Shown in pieces: positions 1 to 9,143 of a stretch of 11,384 nt of DNA. The DNA is taken from assembly GCA_015680635.1 (NCBI GenBank), contig JAABOA010000810.1, positions 1 through 11,384 on the forward strand, written 5' to 3'. The position numbers were made by a program, and so were the translations under genes. The notes below the pieces were generated by a model. It ran no database searches. It was given only the letters and a program-made list of their open reading frames with translations, and was not told the origin of the DNA. Each line of letters begins with the position of its first letter. The first letter of the stretch is position 1. This stretch comes from Lunasporangiospora selenospora. Its lineage: Eukaryota > Mortierellomycota > Mortierellomycetes > Mortierellales > Mortierellaceae.

Positions 1-69
1 TACGAAACTTATGCCCCTGACAACGGCGACGACGAAGAGGACTTTGATGATGAACCTTCTGGATACTAG
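1..69 (+). CDS. 3' end of an unidentified gene with an acidic C-terminal tail (partial)
   Basis: The window opens inside an open reading frame that ends at TAG 67-69. The 22 visible codons are strongly acidic: a D/E-rich run (GDDEEDFDDE) followed by PSGY and the stop. An AATAAA at 95-100 sits 26 bases after the stop and fits as its polyadenylation signal, which supports a real gene end on this strand. The next gene starts only 119 bases downstream in the same direction. Acidic tails occur in many unrelated eukaryotic proteins, so no product can be named; the upstream sequence would be needed. Confidence 0.6.
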   Translation, partial: YETYAPDNGDDEEDFDDEPSGY

Positions 70-94
70 ATACAATCCAGTTTCCGATTTGAGA

Positions 95-100
95 AATAAA
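95..100 (+). promoter_or_regulatory. Polyadenylation signal AATAAA of the upstream gene
   Basis: A canonical AATAAA lies 26 bases after the stop codon at 67-69, inside the short spacer before the QTRT2 start. The same spacer must also hold the QTRT2 promoter. No TATA box is visible there; a pyrimidine-rich stretch at about 148-180 (CCTCCTTTACACTTCTCCCT and on) probably belongs to the QTRT2 leader. Confidence 0.5.
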
Positions 101-188
101 CTGAAACAAGCCACAGACTTGATATCTTTGAATAAGGCATTGATCAATTCCTCCTTTACACTTCTCCCTCTCATTCCCCATTAAAAGA

Positions 189-2268
189 ATGTCGCCGCTG
201 ACCTTCAACATCATCCGTCAGACGACACAGCGCTCTGCAGCGAGGCGGGGCACTCTTGTCATGTCCAACTCTGGCACCATGAACTCTTCTAGCACAGAGA
301 CTAACGATGACTCGACTAGTGCCAGTAAGCGGGCCATCGAAACACCTGGGTGCTTCATGTACTCGGTCAAAGGCTCTGTCCCGCACCTGACGCCAGATAC
401 GCTTCGCCTCCAGGATTTTGGCGGCGTCCATATCAGCATGGAGCACCTCCTGTAAGCGTGGTGCCCTAGCTCGTTTCTCAGTTTACTACATTCTACAACG
501 AATCAACATTTAAAGACATTATAGCAAGAAGCGCTTGACCCTAACTTGCCTTATCTCTTTTTCCTTCTTTACCAAGGCAGGACCACCAGCCTAATGGGTT
601 TGAAAAGTGGCCGTCTCAACTCACCATCTCAAAGTACCTCAATTTGCAGGATATGATCGTTCTCTGCGATATCCGTGATCCCTCCAAGTTCGTCAAGGCC
701 CCTCTCAATTCGGACCGATTTGTTTCAATGATGACCCACCAGGGTGTCCGTCAACTCACTATGGAAGAATATCTCAAAGTTGTTCGGGTCTATCAACCCG
801 ACATCATCACTACCTTTGCAGACAATGTTTCTGACCCACTTGAGCCGGGTCAAAAGCGGATCCGGAAGTCGATTGAACGATCACTCAAATGGCTGGATTT
901 GGTCTTGGCAGAGAGACAAGGCTATGATGCTGTATCGCATGATCGAGCTCTGGAAGAGGCAAAGAAAAAGGAAAAAAAGGAAAAAAAAGAGAAACGCAAG
1001 GCAGAGAGCCAAGGAAATGACTCGGACAACGAGCAGGACTCAGCTGTTACTACCTCCAACATTGCTACAAACGACTATCCTGCACCGGCCCTTGGTGCAC
1101 CCGAGGCTAGGAACGCAGCCCAGACGGCCAAGCCATGGACTAATGTTAGCGTGTTTGCACATGTGATTGGATCGCAGATCGAACAGGAGCGTATTCGGAG
1201 TGCTGTCGAAACGAGCAAGCGGTCTGAGGTGGACGGATTTGTGATTGATACCAACATTATTGGTGGATCCAAGGATGAGGTTTTTGGTCATCTCAAGACG
1301 TCGATTAACCATCTCCCTGCTGAGAAGCCTCGTTTGGTGTACGGAATGCAAGCGCCTGGTATGAATCATTGCTCGCCTTTTGTGAATGGTCAGAAAGTCA
1401 GAGATGATGGGAAGAATAAGAGGAGATCACTTGTCTAATATCAAGACATGCTTGTTAATTCTTCTTATAGAGGACATTCTCCGTTCGATTGCTGTTGGAG
1501 CCGATCTTTTCGACACCTCATACCCTTTCCAACTCACTGAAGATGGAAAGGCCTCGCTGTACTCGTTTGGCTCTTCAGCCACCCTTTCTCCATTCGAGAC
1601 ACAGCTCTACCACTCGACCTCTGGCACCAACCGTTGGATCAACTTATGGGATGATGAGCATGTAGACAAGTTTGTTCCGCTGCTTGAGGGATGTGAATGT
1701 TATGCTTGCAAGGATGGCCGGCACTCTCGTGCTTATATCGGCCATCTACTTAGAACCCACGAGATGTTGGCTACAGTCTTGCTGATGAGGTAAGGATGCT
1801 ACTGTGTCCAGCGATGGAGACTATAATTCTTTTGTGTAGATTGAGAGCTACTGACTAATGTCTTTTTATTTGTCGGATCCTTCATGGTACTCTAGTCATA
1901 ACATGCACCAATACTCCAAGTTCTTTGCGTGCGTTCGAGAGTCTATCCAAGACGGAAGCTTTGATCGACATGCCAAGGAGTTCCACGATCAATTTGGTGT
2001 TGAGCCCAAGCCTACGGGTCAGCTCCATGCCGCCCAGGCGGCAGTGGAGGCCTCGATTTCAAGACGTAATCGACTAGACGACGAACCAGGAAAAGAGGGA
2101 TCATCGACCACAAGAGCAGACTCCAAGGATGCCTCGACAGAAGGAAATCGGAAAAAGAAACCAAGAGGTTCCTTTGTCAACAAGAAGGAACTGAAACTTG
2201 AAAAGCAGAAATTGAGACAGCAGCAGGCTGCTCAAAAGGAGGATCAGGAACCCACGCAGAATGCATAG
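189..2268 (+). CDS. QTRT2: Queuine tRNA-ribosyltransferase accessory subunit 2 (four exons, 578 aa)
   Basis: QTRT2 is the non-catalytic, zinc-binding partner of QTRT1; together they exchange guanine-34 of tRNAs for His, Asp, Asn and Tyr for salvaged queuine. Exons inferred by splicing: 189-451, 577-1358, 1471-1789, 1896-2268; introns are GT-AG with donors GTAAGC, GTATGA, GTAAGG, and the joined frame closes at TAG 2266-2268. Family motifs in order: TPGC and GSVPHLTPDTL (about residues 53-73), RIRKSIERSLKWLD, GFVIDTN, EKPRLVYGMQAPEDI, GADLFDTSYPFQLTEDG. The zinc site is C423, C425, C428 plus H456; the His is the first full codon of exon 4, which supports that splice. The usual length is about 400 residues. 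The excess is a Lys/Glu-rich, disordered-looking insert (about 214-276) and a Lys/Gln-rich tail after about 490. ATG 189 is chosen because the N-terminus already aligns with the family there; in-frame ATGs at 261 and 279 are alternatives. QTRT1 is not in the window. Confidence 0.93.
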
Positions 2269-2698
2269 TCTGGAGCAATTCTTTTATCTTCCTTTAAAGC
2301 CATTACTGGATGAACAACTCGATTTAAAACGACTGCAATACCATTTGCCCTCAAGGGTAGAAGTAGAGGGCAACACTCCAACATATTCGGATAGAGATTA
2401 TTTTTTAAAAAAAAAAATAGGGTCCATCTCCCTTTAAATATCATGTTCCCAAACAGGCTCCGATATTCTTTAATCCAAACAACGTGAAGGGTCAAAATGG
2501 GATCACCGGTAAATAAGGAAAGGGGTTATATTGATCGGCTATCTCCAAAGCTATTAAAAACAAATGGAGTTGTATCTTGACCATGGAAGGGGGATTGAAA
2601 GCGGCTCGAGACCCACAGAGAACAAGGAAAAGAGAGACAGAGAGACAAAAAACAGCGGCAAAGGAGAAAAGACAAAGAGGATTCCGGTCCCTTTTGCT
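2269..2698. other. Convergent intergenic spacer between QTRT2 and eIF3i
   Basis: The two genes meet tail to tail, leaving 430 bases. I see no gene here. It holds a T-run followed by an A-run (2401-2417) and a purine-rich stretch at about 2608-2690 just beyond the eIF3i stop. No exact AATAAA is visible for QTRT2 on the + strand or for eIF3i on the - strand, so both would need variant 3' end signals. Confidence 0.6.
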
Positions 2699-4602
2699 TT
2701 AGATCTGGAACTTGAAGGAAAAGAAGTCGTCATCAAAGTGGTGCACACGGACATAACCATCTTCTCCTCCACTGGCGAATGAACGTCCGTCGGGGTGGAT
2801 GGCGATTGTGTTGATGGGACCGAAATGGCCACGGACACGGCCAACTTCCTCTTCCAAGACCTTGTGCCAGAAACGGCACTCGAACTTGCCCTGGCGAGAG
2901 CTGGTCCTTGTGACATCCATAGCCTCCTGACCTCCTCCGATAACAACAAACTCCTGGATCTTGGGCATGATTGATGCCGAGTTCAAGGGTGTGTCTGTCA
3001 CATATGTCTTCAAGACCTCGAGTGTCGATGTCTCCAAGATCTTGGCCGACTTGTCCTTTGAGGAAGTGATAAAGTAGGTCTTGTCAGTCGACATCTGAAG
3101 ATCCGTGATAGTAGCCTCATGGACCTTGTTTCTGCTGACGAACTCTCCGGTCTGTATTTGCGCGTATATTGTGGATTCAAAAAGTATTGGCGACGAGATT
3201 ATTGTTGGATTGACCCCCAGCATTAGCCATACAAATGTCGAAAGTATCCCGATATGAATAGAGATAATGTTCAACGTTGCGAATAGTTGTCCAATATCCC
3301 ATTGACCCCAGTTGGCGAGTTATTAGATAGAAGAAAACATAAAAGGTTGGTTATTCTGCTCGTAAGTATACTGCTCAAGTCGACAAAACAGCTTCCATTT
3401 GGGCTTGGTTTCCATTACCTTAGGGTCAATCAAAGCAACCGAACCATTCTCACAGCCAGCAACAATGTACTTGTCCAAAGGACCCCACTCAGCGACAGTG
3501 ATCTTGGGACCCTCGGGGTGGAAGATGACGGTGGGCTCAGAAGCAACTAGAGGTTATAATTTGAGAGAATGAGAGAAAGGAACAATAGGTTCGTCAGTAT
3601 AAATTACCTTTCTTTTTCAGTTTGTCGTGATGTCTTTAAACAAACAAAGAAAGAAACTTACTAGGACCCTCAACACCGTTCTGGACATCAAAGATCTGGA
3701 GAGTGGCCGAGAAACCCATACGGGGCTCAGTGATCAACATGACACTCTTGCTGTCCTCGGAGAAGGCGACACGACGAACAGCGGTGTTGAATTCCCATGA
3801 CTTTAAGCACTTTCCGTTCGAGACGTCCCACAACTTGGCAGTGTTGTCGGCGGATCCAGAGATCAAGAGCGTCGAGGATGCTAAAGTTGATTGAGAAAAA
3901 AAAAGAAGAAAAAAGGGGTTAGCTGGCTGAGTCGAGAAAGAGGGCGAATAGAGACCAAGTCGCTAAAAAAGGAGACGTGCTACTGCGGCAGTTTTGTGAT
4001 CCTTACAGTTGACATCCACGGTCCAGACAGCACCGACATGTCCGTCGTATGTGCCGAGGCGCTCGCCGTTGTGGGAGTACCAGGCGTTGACGACGTGATC
4101 CTTGGACACGGAGAAGAGCAAGTCGCCCTCGCGGTTGTATTTGATCTGAGTCAGCGAACGCTCGTGGCCCTGAAGAAGGATTGGACGCTACAAAGGGAGG
4201 GACGTTGAGGGAGAGCAAAAGGAAAGATGCAGAGGGGCTAGATGAGTTTTTTGGTGTTTGGGAGAGGAACTCTTTCCGGATGGAAGACGATCAGGATTGG
4301 AGACATTTGTAGACGGTGGTCCCAGTTGTCGGCACTGTGTTGCGAAATCACATTGTTGCTGATGATATGGCTTAACGAGTTGGTCGAGGAGTCAGACGAT
4401 TGAGAAGGAGATGAAGGACAAGGCTGCTCCTGATGAATATGCTGCGGCGACTGAGCTACTTTTGCCATTGTTGCTGTTGTTGTTGAAATTCCCAGACAAT
4501 GAAAAAGAACATGGATGACCTCCTGTGGTAGGACCATTCTCCCCTCGCCAGCGCAAAGCTTGGCTTCAGCGACACATGCACCCCTGCGCTAGTTATTACC
4601 AT
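2699..4602 (-). CDS. EIF3I: Eukaryotic translation initiation factor 3 subunit I, WD40 protein (five exons, 327 aa)
   Basis: eIF3i (yeast TIF34) is a seven-bladed WD40 propeller that binds eIF3b and eIF3g in the cytosolic eIF3 complex and supports initiation and scanning. Exons on the minus strand, high to low: 4602-4600 (ATG only), 4187-4007, 3880-3662, 3546-3419, 3151-2699. Introns are 412, 126, 115 and 267 nt, all GT-AG (donors GTAATA, GTAAGG, GTAAGT, GTAATG). The joined frame ends at TAA 2701-2699 and gives 327 residues, close to the usual 325. Hallmarks are [19 protein letters not shown] directly after Met1, [27 protein letters not shown], the blade strand SKDKSAKI, the family signature [21 protein letters not shown] and [10 protein letters not shown] near the C-terminus. 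The start is placed at 4602 because the exon beginning at 4187 opens right after TTTGTAG with CGT, and ATG 4602-4600 has a perfect ACCATGG context followed at once by a donor. The body is near certain; the exact first exon is inferred. Confidence 0.95.
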
Positions 4603-5170
4603 GGTGAGATGAGTGATGCCTGGAGTGGAGATGGGAGATTAGGTTGCATCTGAAAAAGATTTTAACAACAACAGCTGGGTGCCAACGAAGGGGGCTTAGA
4701 AAGTCCGTGACGATTCAATTAGAGGTATCACTTTGCAACCTTGGACTAAAAATGCCTACAGATGAGTGTCAATGGACATCATTATGGCAGGGAGCTGTTC
4801 TGAGTGTGAGAGTGGCATCTGATTAGATGCAAACCTTGGGACATGTCAACTGGTGGGCTAGCTCTCCTCCAAAAGATCGTGGATCTTGCTACCCAAAATG
4901 AGGACCCAGCCTGAGGCTACTGGCTGACGCTCAAAATGCCTGTGATTTGTGCCTGCTCCTGTTTGCTGGCCTTTTGCTCTGCTTGGAGGGATGGAGAGGC
5001 TTGATTACCTTACTATTAACACATTAGCCCTTAATCGATCCTGTTGCTCTAGACTGTTTCGTACAGGCCTCCAACCTATCCGAGGATTACCTGCAAAAGT
5101 CTATAATTGTCTAGGCGACGCGTAGTTGGAAATTTCTAGTCCCTGTTTGAGCAAGGGAGGTACAATAGCG

Positions 5171-5189
5171 AAAAAAAAAAAAAAAAAAA
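5171..5189 (+). repeat. Homopolymer tract, 19 adenines
   Basis: This is the longest homopolymer in the window, an uninterrupted A19 flanked by GCG and GTAAAG. It could be a simple mutational expansion or the A-tail of an old retroposed sequence. I found no convincing target-site duplication next to it, so no mobile element is claimed. Confidence 0.9.
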
Positions 5190-7772
5190 GTAAAGAGTGA
5201 TCGAGTGCGGGGGTTCCTGGCTTGTTGTGGCATGGAGTGGAACTTCTGAGAGAGAGTTGGCCTCTGCTTTCCTAGAGAAGTAACCGTTGACTACACGCGC
5301 ACTTGATTTTTCCTTCAAAATCCCACAGTAGTACAATCGATAGTGAGAGCAACGAGTGTTCGGAAACCGTTTGCCTCTTGTTGAACTCACCAAGGTAAAA
5401 ATAATAAAAGCAAGAGTCCTCAACTATTCTCTTTTTCCTTCTCCCTTTTCTGTTGCTTTCGCCAGTAAACTATAAGCTTTGGTACCAAATAAAGGCTTGA
5501 ATGGAAGAAAGAGAAAAGACAGCAATGAGAAACCCTTTCTTCTGCCCCTTTGCCACGCAGTGACGCACCCCGTCAGATACTTTCGTCCCACACCCAGGCA
5601 ATCAAGGATTCGATGTTTACCAGCCTGGACTTTGTGCGTGACAACAAAGTTTGTCAAGTGTGGTGATCTCTCAGAAGAGCAGACAGTTGTACAAACAGAA
5701 CTCAAGAGCGCCAAACTGATCTCTCCTATGACCTGAACTAGTTCCATTGCATCCGTGAAGGCAGAGAAGGAAGAAGGGAGAATGGGAAGGGCAAAGTAAT
5801 ACAAACCTACTGCAATGCATCGTCCTATGCTTCTTGATCAACAGAGCGTGCACAACAAAGTCTAGGATTCCATGCATCTCTACTTTTTTTTGACAGGACA
5901 CCAATGGAGCATTGGTCCTAGGCAGTTGAACGATTGGCTGCAAAAGCCAAGAGCTCTCTTACTCCTTTCCCTCTTTCTCTATTTCTTCTTCCTAGAGGGT
6001 TATGTTTGATCCTATCATCTCTGCATCGCTTATACTTCATACTCATGTGTTTAAGCGCAAAGAGTAACATGGGCGGCGCATTGTGAGTTTCTTTTTTTTT
6101 GTACCTTATTCGAGTCTAGCAGTGGGTATCTACCATGTATGCCAAAGAATTCACAGTAATGTCCTGAACCTGCCTTTTAGGCACCATAGGAACCATCTAA
6201 TAAAGTCATTGATCCCCAAGTACTCCGGAAGAGGAATGGAAAATACGACAACCATGCGCCCGCTTTTCTAATCACCTCAGTGCAAAATGTAAAAAAAAGA
6301 GGTCTTTTGACACTGATCTACAAACTTGGGAGCGACTCGGTCATTTGGACCCACAGCAGCTGTGAGAACATCTCAAATCGAATTAAACTACTTTTGGTGG
6401 CGACTTTGGTCTATTTTCATCTGCAAGATTGGGAGAGAGAAAAACAGACGCACACACACAAACAATACCTGTCAACTAGAGTAAAGTGCTCCCATATCAA
6501 AACGATGTAACTTCTAGTTTAATTAGTGGGTTTCTATCTCGAGGGCTGACGCCACATTAAACTCTACTACACTCTTTACCTTCTTCTCTTAGTAGCTCAA
6601 CGCGCACCACAGAAAAGATACTTGGAACTCTAGGCTGAATTTGAACTTCGCGTCAAGCGAGCGGATGACTCTTTTCTATACATTTGAGCATTGGTCAATT
6701 GGCGTGAGACCTACTCTTTTTGTCCATTCTTAGGAGGTACTGATAGCTCAATCAAAGCGCGCTTCTAGAAAACTTCCTTTTTTTTATCTTGTGGCTATGG
6801 AGAGACGCCTGACGGAACTTATCCGAGCATTCAGAAAATTGTCTTTTCTCTTGCTCAGCACTTTTCGGTCGATATCGATGTAATTCTTTGCTAGTCATCG
6901 GATGTGAGCGCTTTTTTTTCCTTTGGCCAAGCGATTGTGGTTGCACCAAATTAAGGCCGTCCTGCATGTCTTCAATCCTGTCTGTCTGTTGACCAGACTT
7001 AAACTCTACTGTGACCCAGTGAAAGTTAAAGCGCTCACCCATTAGACGCAACAGTTCTTTTTTGAATTTCTCACACCGAGTTTTCTTTTCTTGTGTATGT
7101 ACTGAGCACCGCTAGGCGCATCACACCTACACTCTGATTTCATTCAAACCAAACTGCACGATGAGCATGGAGGCTGGCCAGTCGGAGTTCAGGAGGAAGA
7201 GAATCCACAAGCTTGTAAATATCACCCCGTAGTGCAGACTTTTCTCCATCCTACCCGAACCAGCTGAGCTCTCTTTTTCTTTTTGGCTCTGCAGGACAAA
7301 CAAAACACATGAAGAAAACAGCCAATAAAAATCGACCTTTCTACCCAGAGTATCTGCGCCGGATAAGGTTTGTTGTGTTCACACGCTTTCCCTGGAGAGG
7401 AAGGAGGAGGGAGAAAGGGCCAACTTTAGGACATTGGATTCTTTGCGGTACGATGGAGAAGCTTCACGTCAGCAGGATTTCTACGTACGGACCCAAAGCT
7501 TTGCGCCCCCATGTAGAACAAGAAACTCACAATCAAGGCGAAGCTTGATTTAACTCTCCGTTGGGCGTGCCCCTTCCCCTATTCCCTTTCGGAGGCGAGA
7601 CAGGCGGAACTTTGGTATGGAAGATTGGGATTGGCTCTTCGTACTCTACTCGCATGCATTAACATCGGGAACTCGGGCGAACAACGATTGGGTCCCATAC
7701 CGGAACACAAACCTCGGAGAAGCTCCATCTACCCTTCTTGCATGGCTATCTGCTGTTCTCAAGGAAGAGTGT

Positions 7773-7794
7773 GCGCTCAAGAACGGTTGAGCGC
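7773..7794. repeat. Perfect 8-bp inverted repeat with a 6-nt loop
   Basis: GCGCTCAA (7773-7780) is followed by the loop GAACGG and the exact reverse complement TTGAGCGC (7787-7794). It lies about 210 bases upstream of the first peptide-gene TATA box. It could be a dyad binding site or a chance hairpin. The neighbouring decamer GTTCTCAAGG occurs at 7755-7764 and again at 7985-7994, the second copy directly upstream of the TATA element. Confidence 0.7.
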
Positions 7795-8006
7795 TGACCG
7801 GATCAATTGACTTAGGTGACCAGGATGAGACATAGACGCAAAGTAACCCAAATTTGTCAATGTAACCATGTAGACTTGCTACCATGCACACCTTTCCTCC
7901 CACTCATGAAAGAGCATGCGAAGGTCTCCTTGCGCCTTGAATCCTTCAATCCAAGAGTGTCTGGATAGACCTCCACTTTTTTTGGTTCTCAAGGTGCCAA
8001 GGCGAG

Positions 8007-8014
8007 TATAAAAG
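8007..8014 (+). promoter_or_regulatory. TATA box of the first cysteine-rich peptide gene
   Basis: TATAAAAG lies 82 bases upstream of the ATG at 8089, within the decamer AGTATAAAAG that recurs before the third family member. It is followed by a pyrimidine-rich leader typical of strongly expressed fungal genes. Its position places the transcript start after the in-frame ATG at 8020, which argues for 8089 as the true start codon. Confidence 0.75.
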
Positions 8015-8088
8015 GATCGTTGCTATCTCCCAGTTTATTTTTCTTCATCCCATCTTCTCCACTTCATTCCAACAACAAGTCTTCAACC

Positions 8089-8304
8089 ATGCAGTTCTCC
8101 GCCAGCAACTTCTCCAAGGTCCTCTTCGTCGCTTTGGTCGCTTTGGTCGCCACCGCCCAGGCCGGTCCTTGCTATACCCAGTGCCGCAAGATGGGCGAGT
8201 CCGTTGATTACTGCCAGAAGTCCTGCCTCGATTCGGCCTGCTATCGTACTTGCACCAAGATGGGCGAGTCCCACGACTACTGCATGCGCTCCTGCCAGGA
8301 GTAA
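8089..8304 (+). CDS. Small secreted 8-cysteine peptide, duplicated C-x3-C-x9-C-x3-C unit (71 aa)
   Basis: This is an intronless gene for a secreted peptide of unknown function. Residues 1-25 form a signal peptide: a short polar start with K10, a hydrophobic V/A/L core, and the cleavage site AQA before G26. The 46-residue mature part has cysteines at 28, 32, 42, 46, 51, 55, 65 and 69, that is two tandem 23-residue units of C-x3-C-x9-C-x3-C; 13 of 23 positions match between the units. The DNA shows the duplication too: AAGATGGGCGAGTCC occurs at 8188-8202 and 8257-8271, exactly 69 bases apart. The spacing is that of helix-loop-helix peptides stapled by two disulfides (alpha-hairpinins), so two linked hairpins are a reasonable model; this is inference from spacing. 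Mature charge is about neutral. ATG 8089 is preferred over the in-frame ATG 8020 because of the TATA box and because the signal peptide starts there. It shares 40 of 71 residues with the copy at 10508. Confidence 0.9.
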   Translation: MQFSASNFSKVLFVALVALVATAQAGPCYTQCRKMGESVDYCQKSCLDSACYRTCTKMGESHDYCMRSCQE

Positions 8305-8467
8305 GCAGAGGAAGGTCCTCGTGCCCTTTCTTCCTTTTCTCTTCCTCCAAGCTCGAGTCGATGGGGATGCAATTCTGACCAAGGCCCTTTGTGATCGATT
8401 TTTAACAGCGTGATTACATGACATTTCTTTCGACTTGATGGTCCAAGGCTGGATGCAGAAACTTGAC

Positions 8468-8486
8468 AATAAACGATATTAATAAA
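8468..8486 (+). promoter_or_regulatory. Two polyadenylation signals after the first peptide gene
   Basis: AATAAA occurs at 8468-8473 and again at 8481-8486, about 165 and 180 bases after the stop codon. They fit as the 3' end signals of the peptide transcript and indicate that it ends well before the next family member. Confidence 0.6.
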
Positions 8487-9143
8487 TCTTGATGGGGTGT
8501 AATATTCACTCGCCAAAAGCAAACATCGGTTCCTTTTGGTTGATGTTGCTTTTTGTTCTAAATGAAAAAGCCTAGTCATGGCCTAGGTCGTGGTCTGTTA
8601 GAGTGCTTTGTTTGTCCCTCTTCATTTCCTTTATCTAGAATGAGCCTAGTTGATTTCTGGAAGGGAGGAGGTGGTAGAAGGCTAATGGTAAGAGATGGCG
8701 TGAGATTTGGTGCAGAGTGGGAGGGTGGAGGGCAAGTGGGGGAACAGAAGGAAGCTGATGATTTTTATTCCAGAGACACAAACAAGAGTTGTGTAACGGT
8801 CCTCTGAGAATGTTTGTTCCACAAAATTAGTAAAGGGGTTTCTTCCGAGCAAAACGCGCCGCTTTCGAAGTTGAGGGTAAACAATCATACAACAGTTGAA
8901 AAAAAGCCAATCATAAAAACAAAAACAAAGCTGAGGAAAAGGAGGTGAAAGCTGAGGGAGGAGTGGTTTGGACAAATAAGGAATTGCACTACTAGTGTGC
9001 GAGCGCAGGGGGTGTGTGGAACAGCGTATGCCCAAGGATACAACGAATACACACCTCGATGTATACCTTGGCCGGCGACTAGTTCTCCCAATTTTTTCTG
9101 CCTCAGTTCAACAACCATTTTCTTCTTTTTTCGAACGACACTC
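8487..9143. other. Spacer between the first peptide gene and the broken copy
   Basis: No gene is supported here. The stretch 8660-8760 is G/A-rich on the + strand. Unlike the intact copies, the sequence before the ATG at 9144 has no TATAAA; the nearest resemblance is GTATAC at 9061-9066. A pyrimidine-rich run (TTTTCTTCTTTTTTCG, 9119-9134) survives just before the broken gene and resembles the leaders of the intact copies. Confidence 0.5.

Larger units (their letters stand above)
4603..8006. other. Long stretch (3.4 kb) without a supported gene
   Basis: The region runs from the eIF3i start to the first peptide-gene TATA box. Open frames of 60-126 codons occur on both strands, but none shows a recognisable domain, a long uninterrupted frame or supporting promoter and 3' signals. 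No tRNA T-loop motif was found. Visible content: pyrimidine-rich eIF3i leader and promoter sequence (minus strand) just above 4602, a small hairpin at 4815-4830 (GCATCT/AGATGC), A19 at 5171-5189, T-runs near 6091, 6778, 6912 and 7977, a short CA-rich patch near 6450-6466, a weak micro-gene candidate at 7161-7329 and a perfect 8-bp hairpin at 7773-7794. Confidence 0.55.

Noticed and set aside
4238-4306. Short minus-strand frame in eIF3i intron 1 beginning MSPILIV, resembling the true N-terminus RPILL; a possible duplicated first exon.
   Set aside because: Only about nine bases match exactly, the frame ends after 22 codons, and no splice arrangement joins it to the rest. Chance is the simplest reading.
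4535-4537. Alternative eIF3i start at ATG 4537-4535, also followed by GT.
   Set aside because: The donor would be GTCCTA, a poor match, and the initiation context is weaker than the ACCATGG at 4602.
5171-5189. A19 as the tail of a retroposed element.
   Set aside because: No adjacent target-site duplication; the only candidate match (GAGTGAT at 4611 and 5195) is seven bases, not next to the tract, and no element body is recognisable.
5136-5423. Minus-strand open frame starting with a signal-like hydrophobic stretch (MRTLAFIIFTL), loosely similar to another minus-strand start near 10959 (ILAFIVFAL).
   Set aside because: The likeness is limited to hydrophobic residues, the downstream sequences do not match, the frame runs through the complement of A19, and no cysteine framework or promoter is seen.
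5424-5804. 126-codon minus-strand open frame, the longest in the gene-free region.
   Set aside because: No recognisable domain or consistent composition, no promoter or 3' signal; frames of this length are expected by chance in several kilobases read in six frames.
6752-7051. 99-codon basic minus-strand open frame.
   Set aside because: No family recognised; much of its basic character comes from the complement of T-rich tracts.
7625-7810. 61-codon open frame with several cysteines (SCMAICCSQGRVC) near the cluster, a possible extra family member.
   Set aside because: Its cysteine spacing does not match the family, there is no clear signal peptide and no AQAGPCY block.
4603-8006. tRNA or other classical RNA genes in the long spacer.
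   Set aside because: Several TTCGA/TTCAA-like words were checked on both strands, but none is flanked by a T-arm stem or followed by an acceptor stem that pairs.
8089-8304. Calling the cysteine peptides toxins or defensins outright.
   Set aside because: Spacing matches helical-hairpin peptides, but spacing alone does not fix function; such scaffolds serve as protease inhibitors, antimicrobials, channel ligands or signals.
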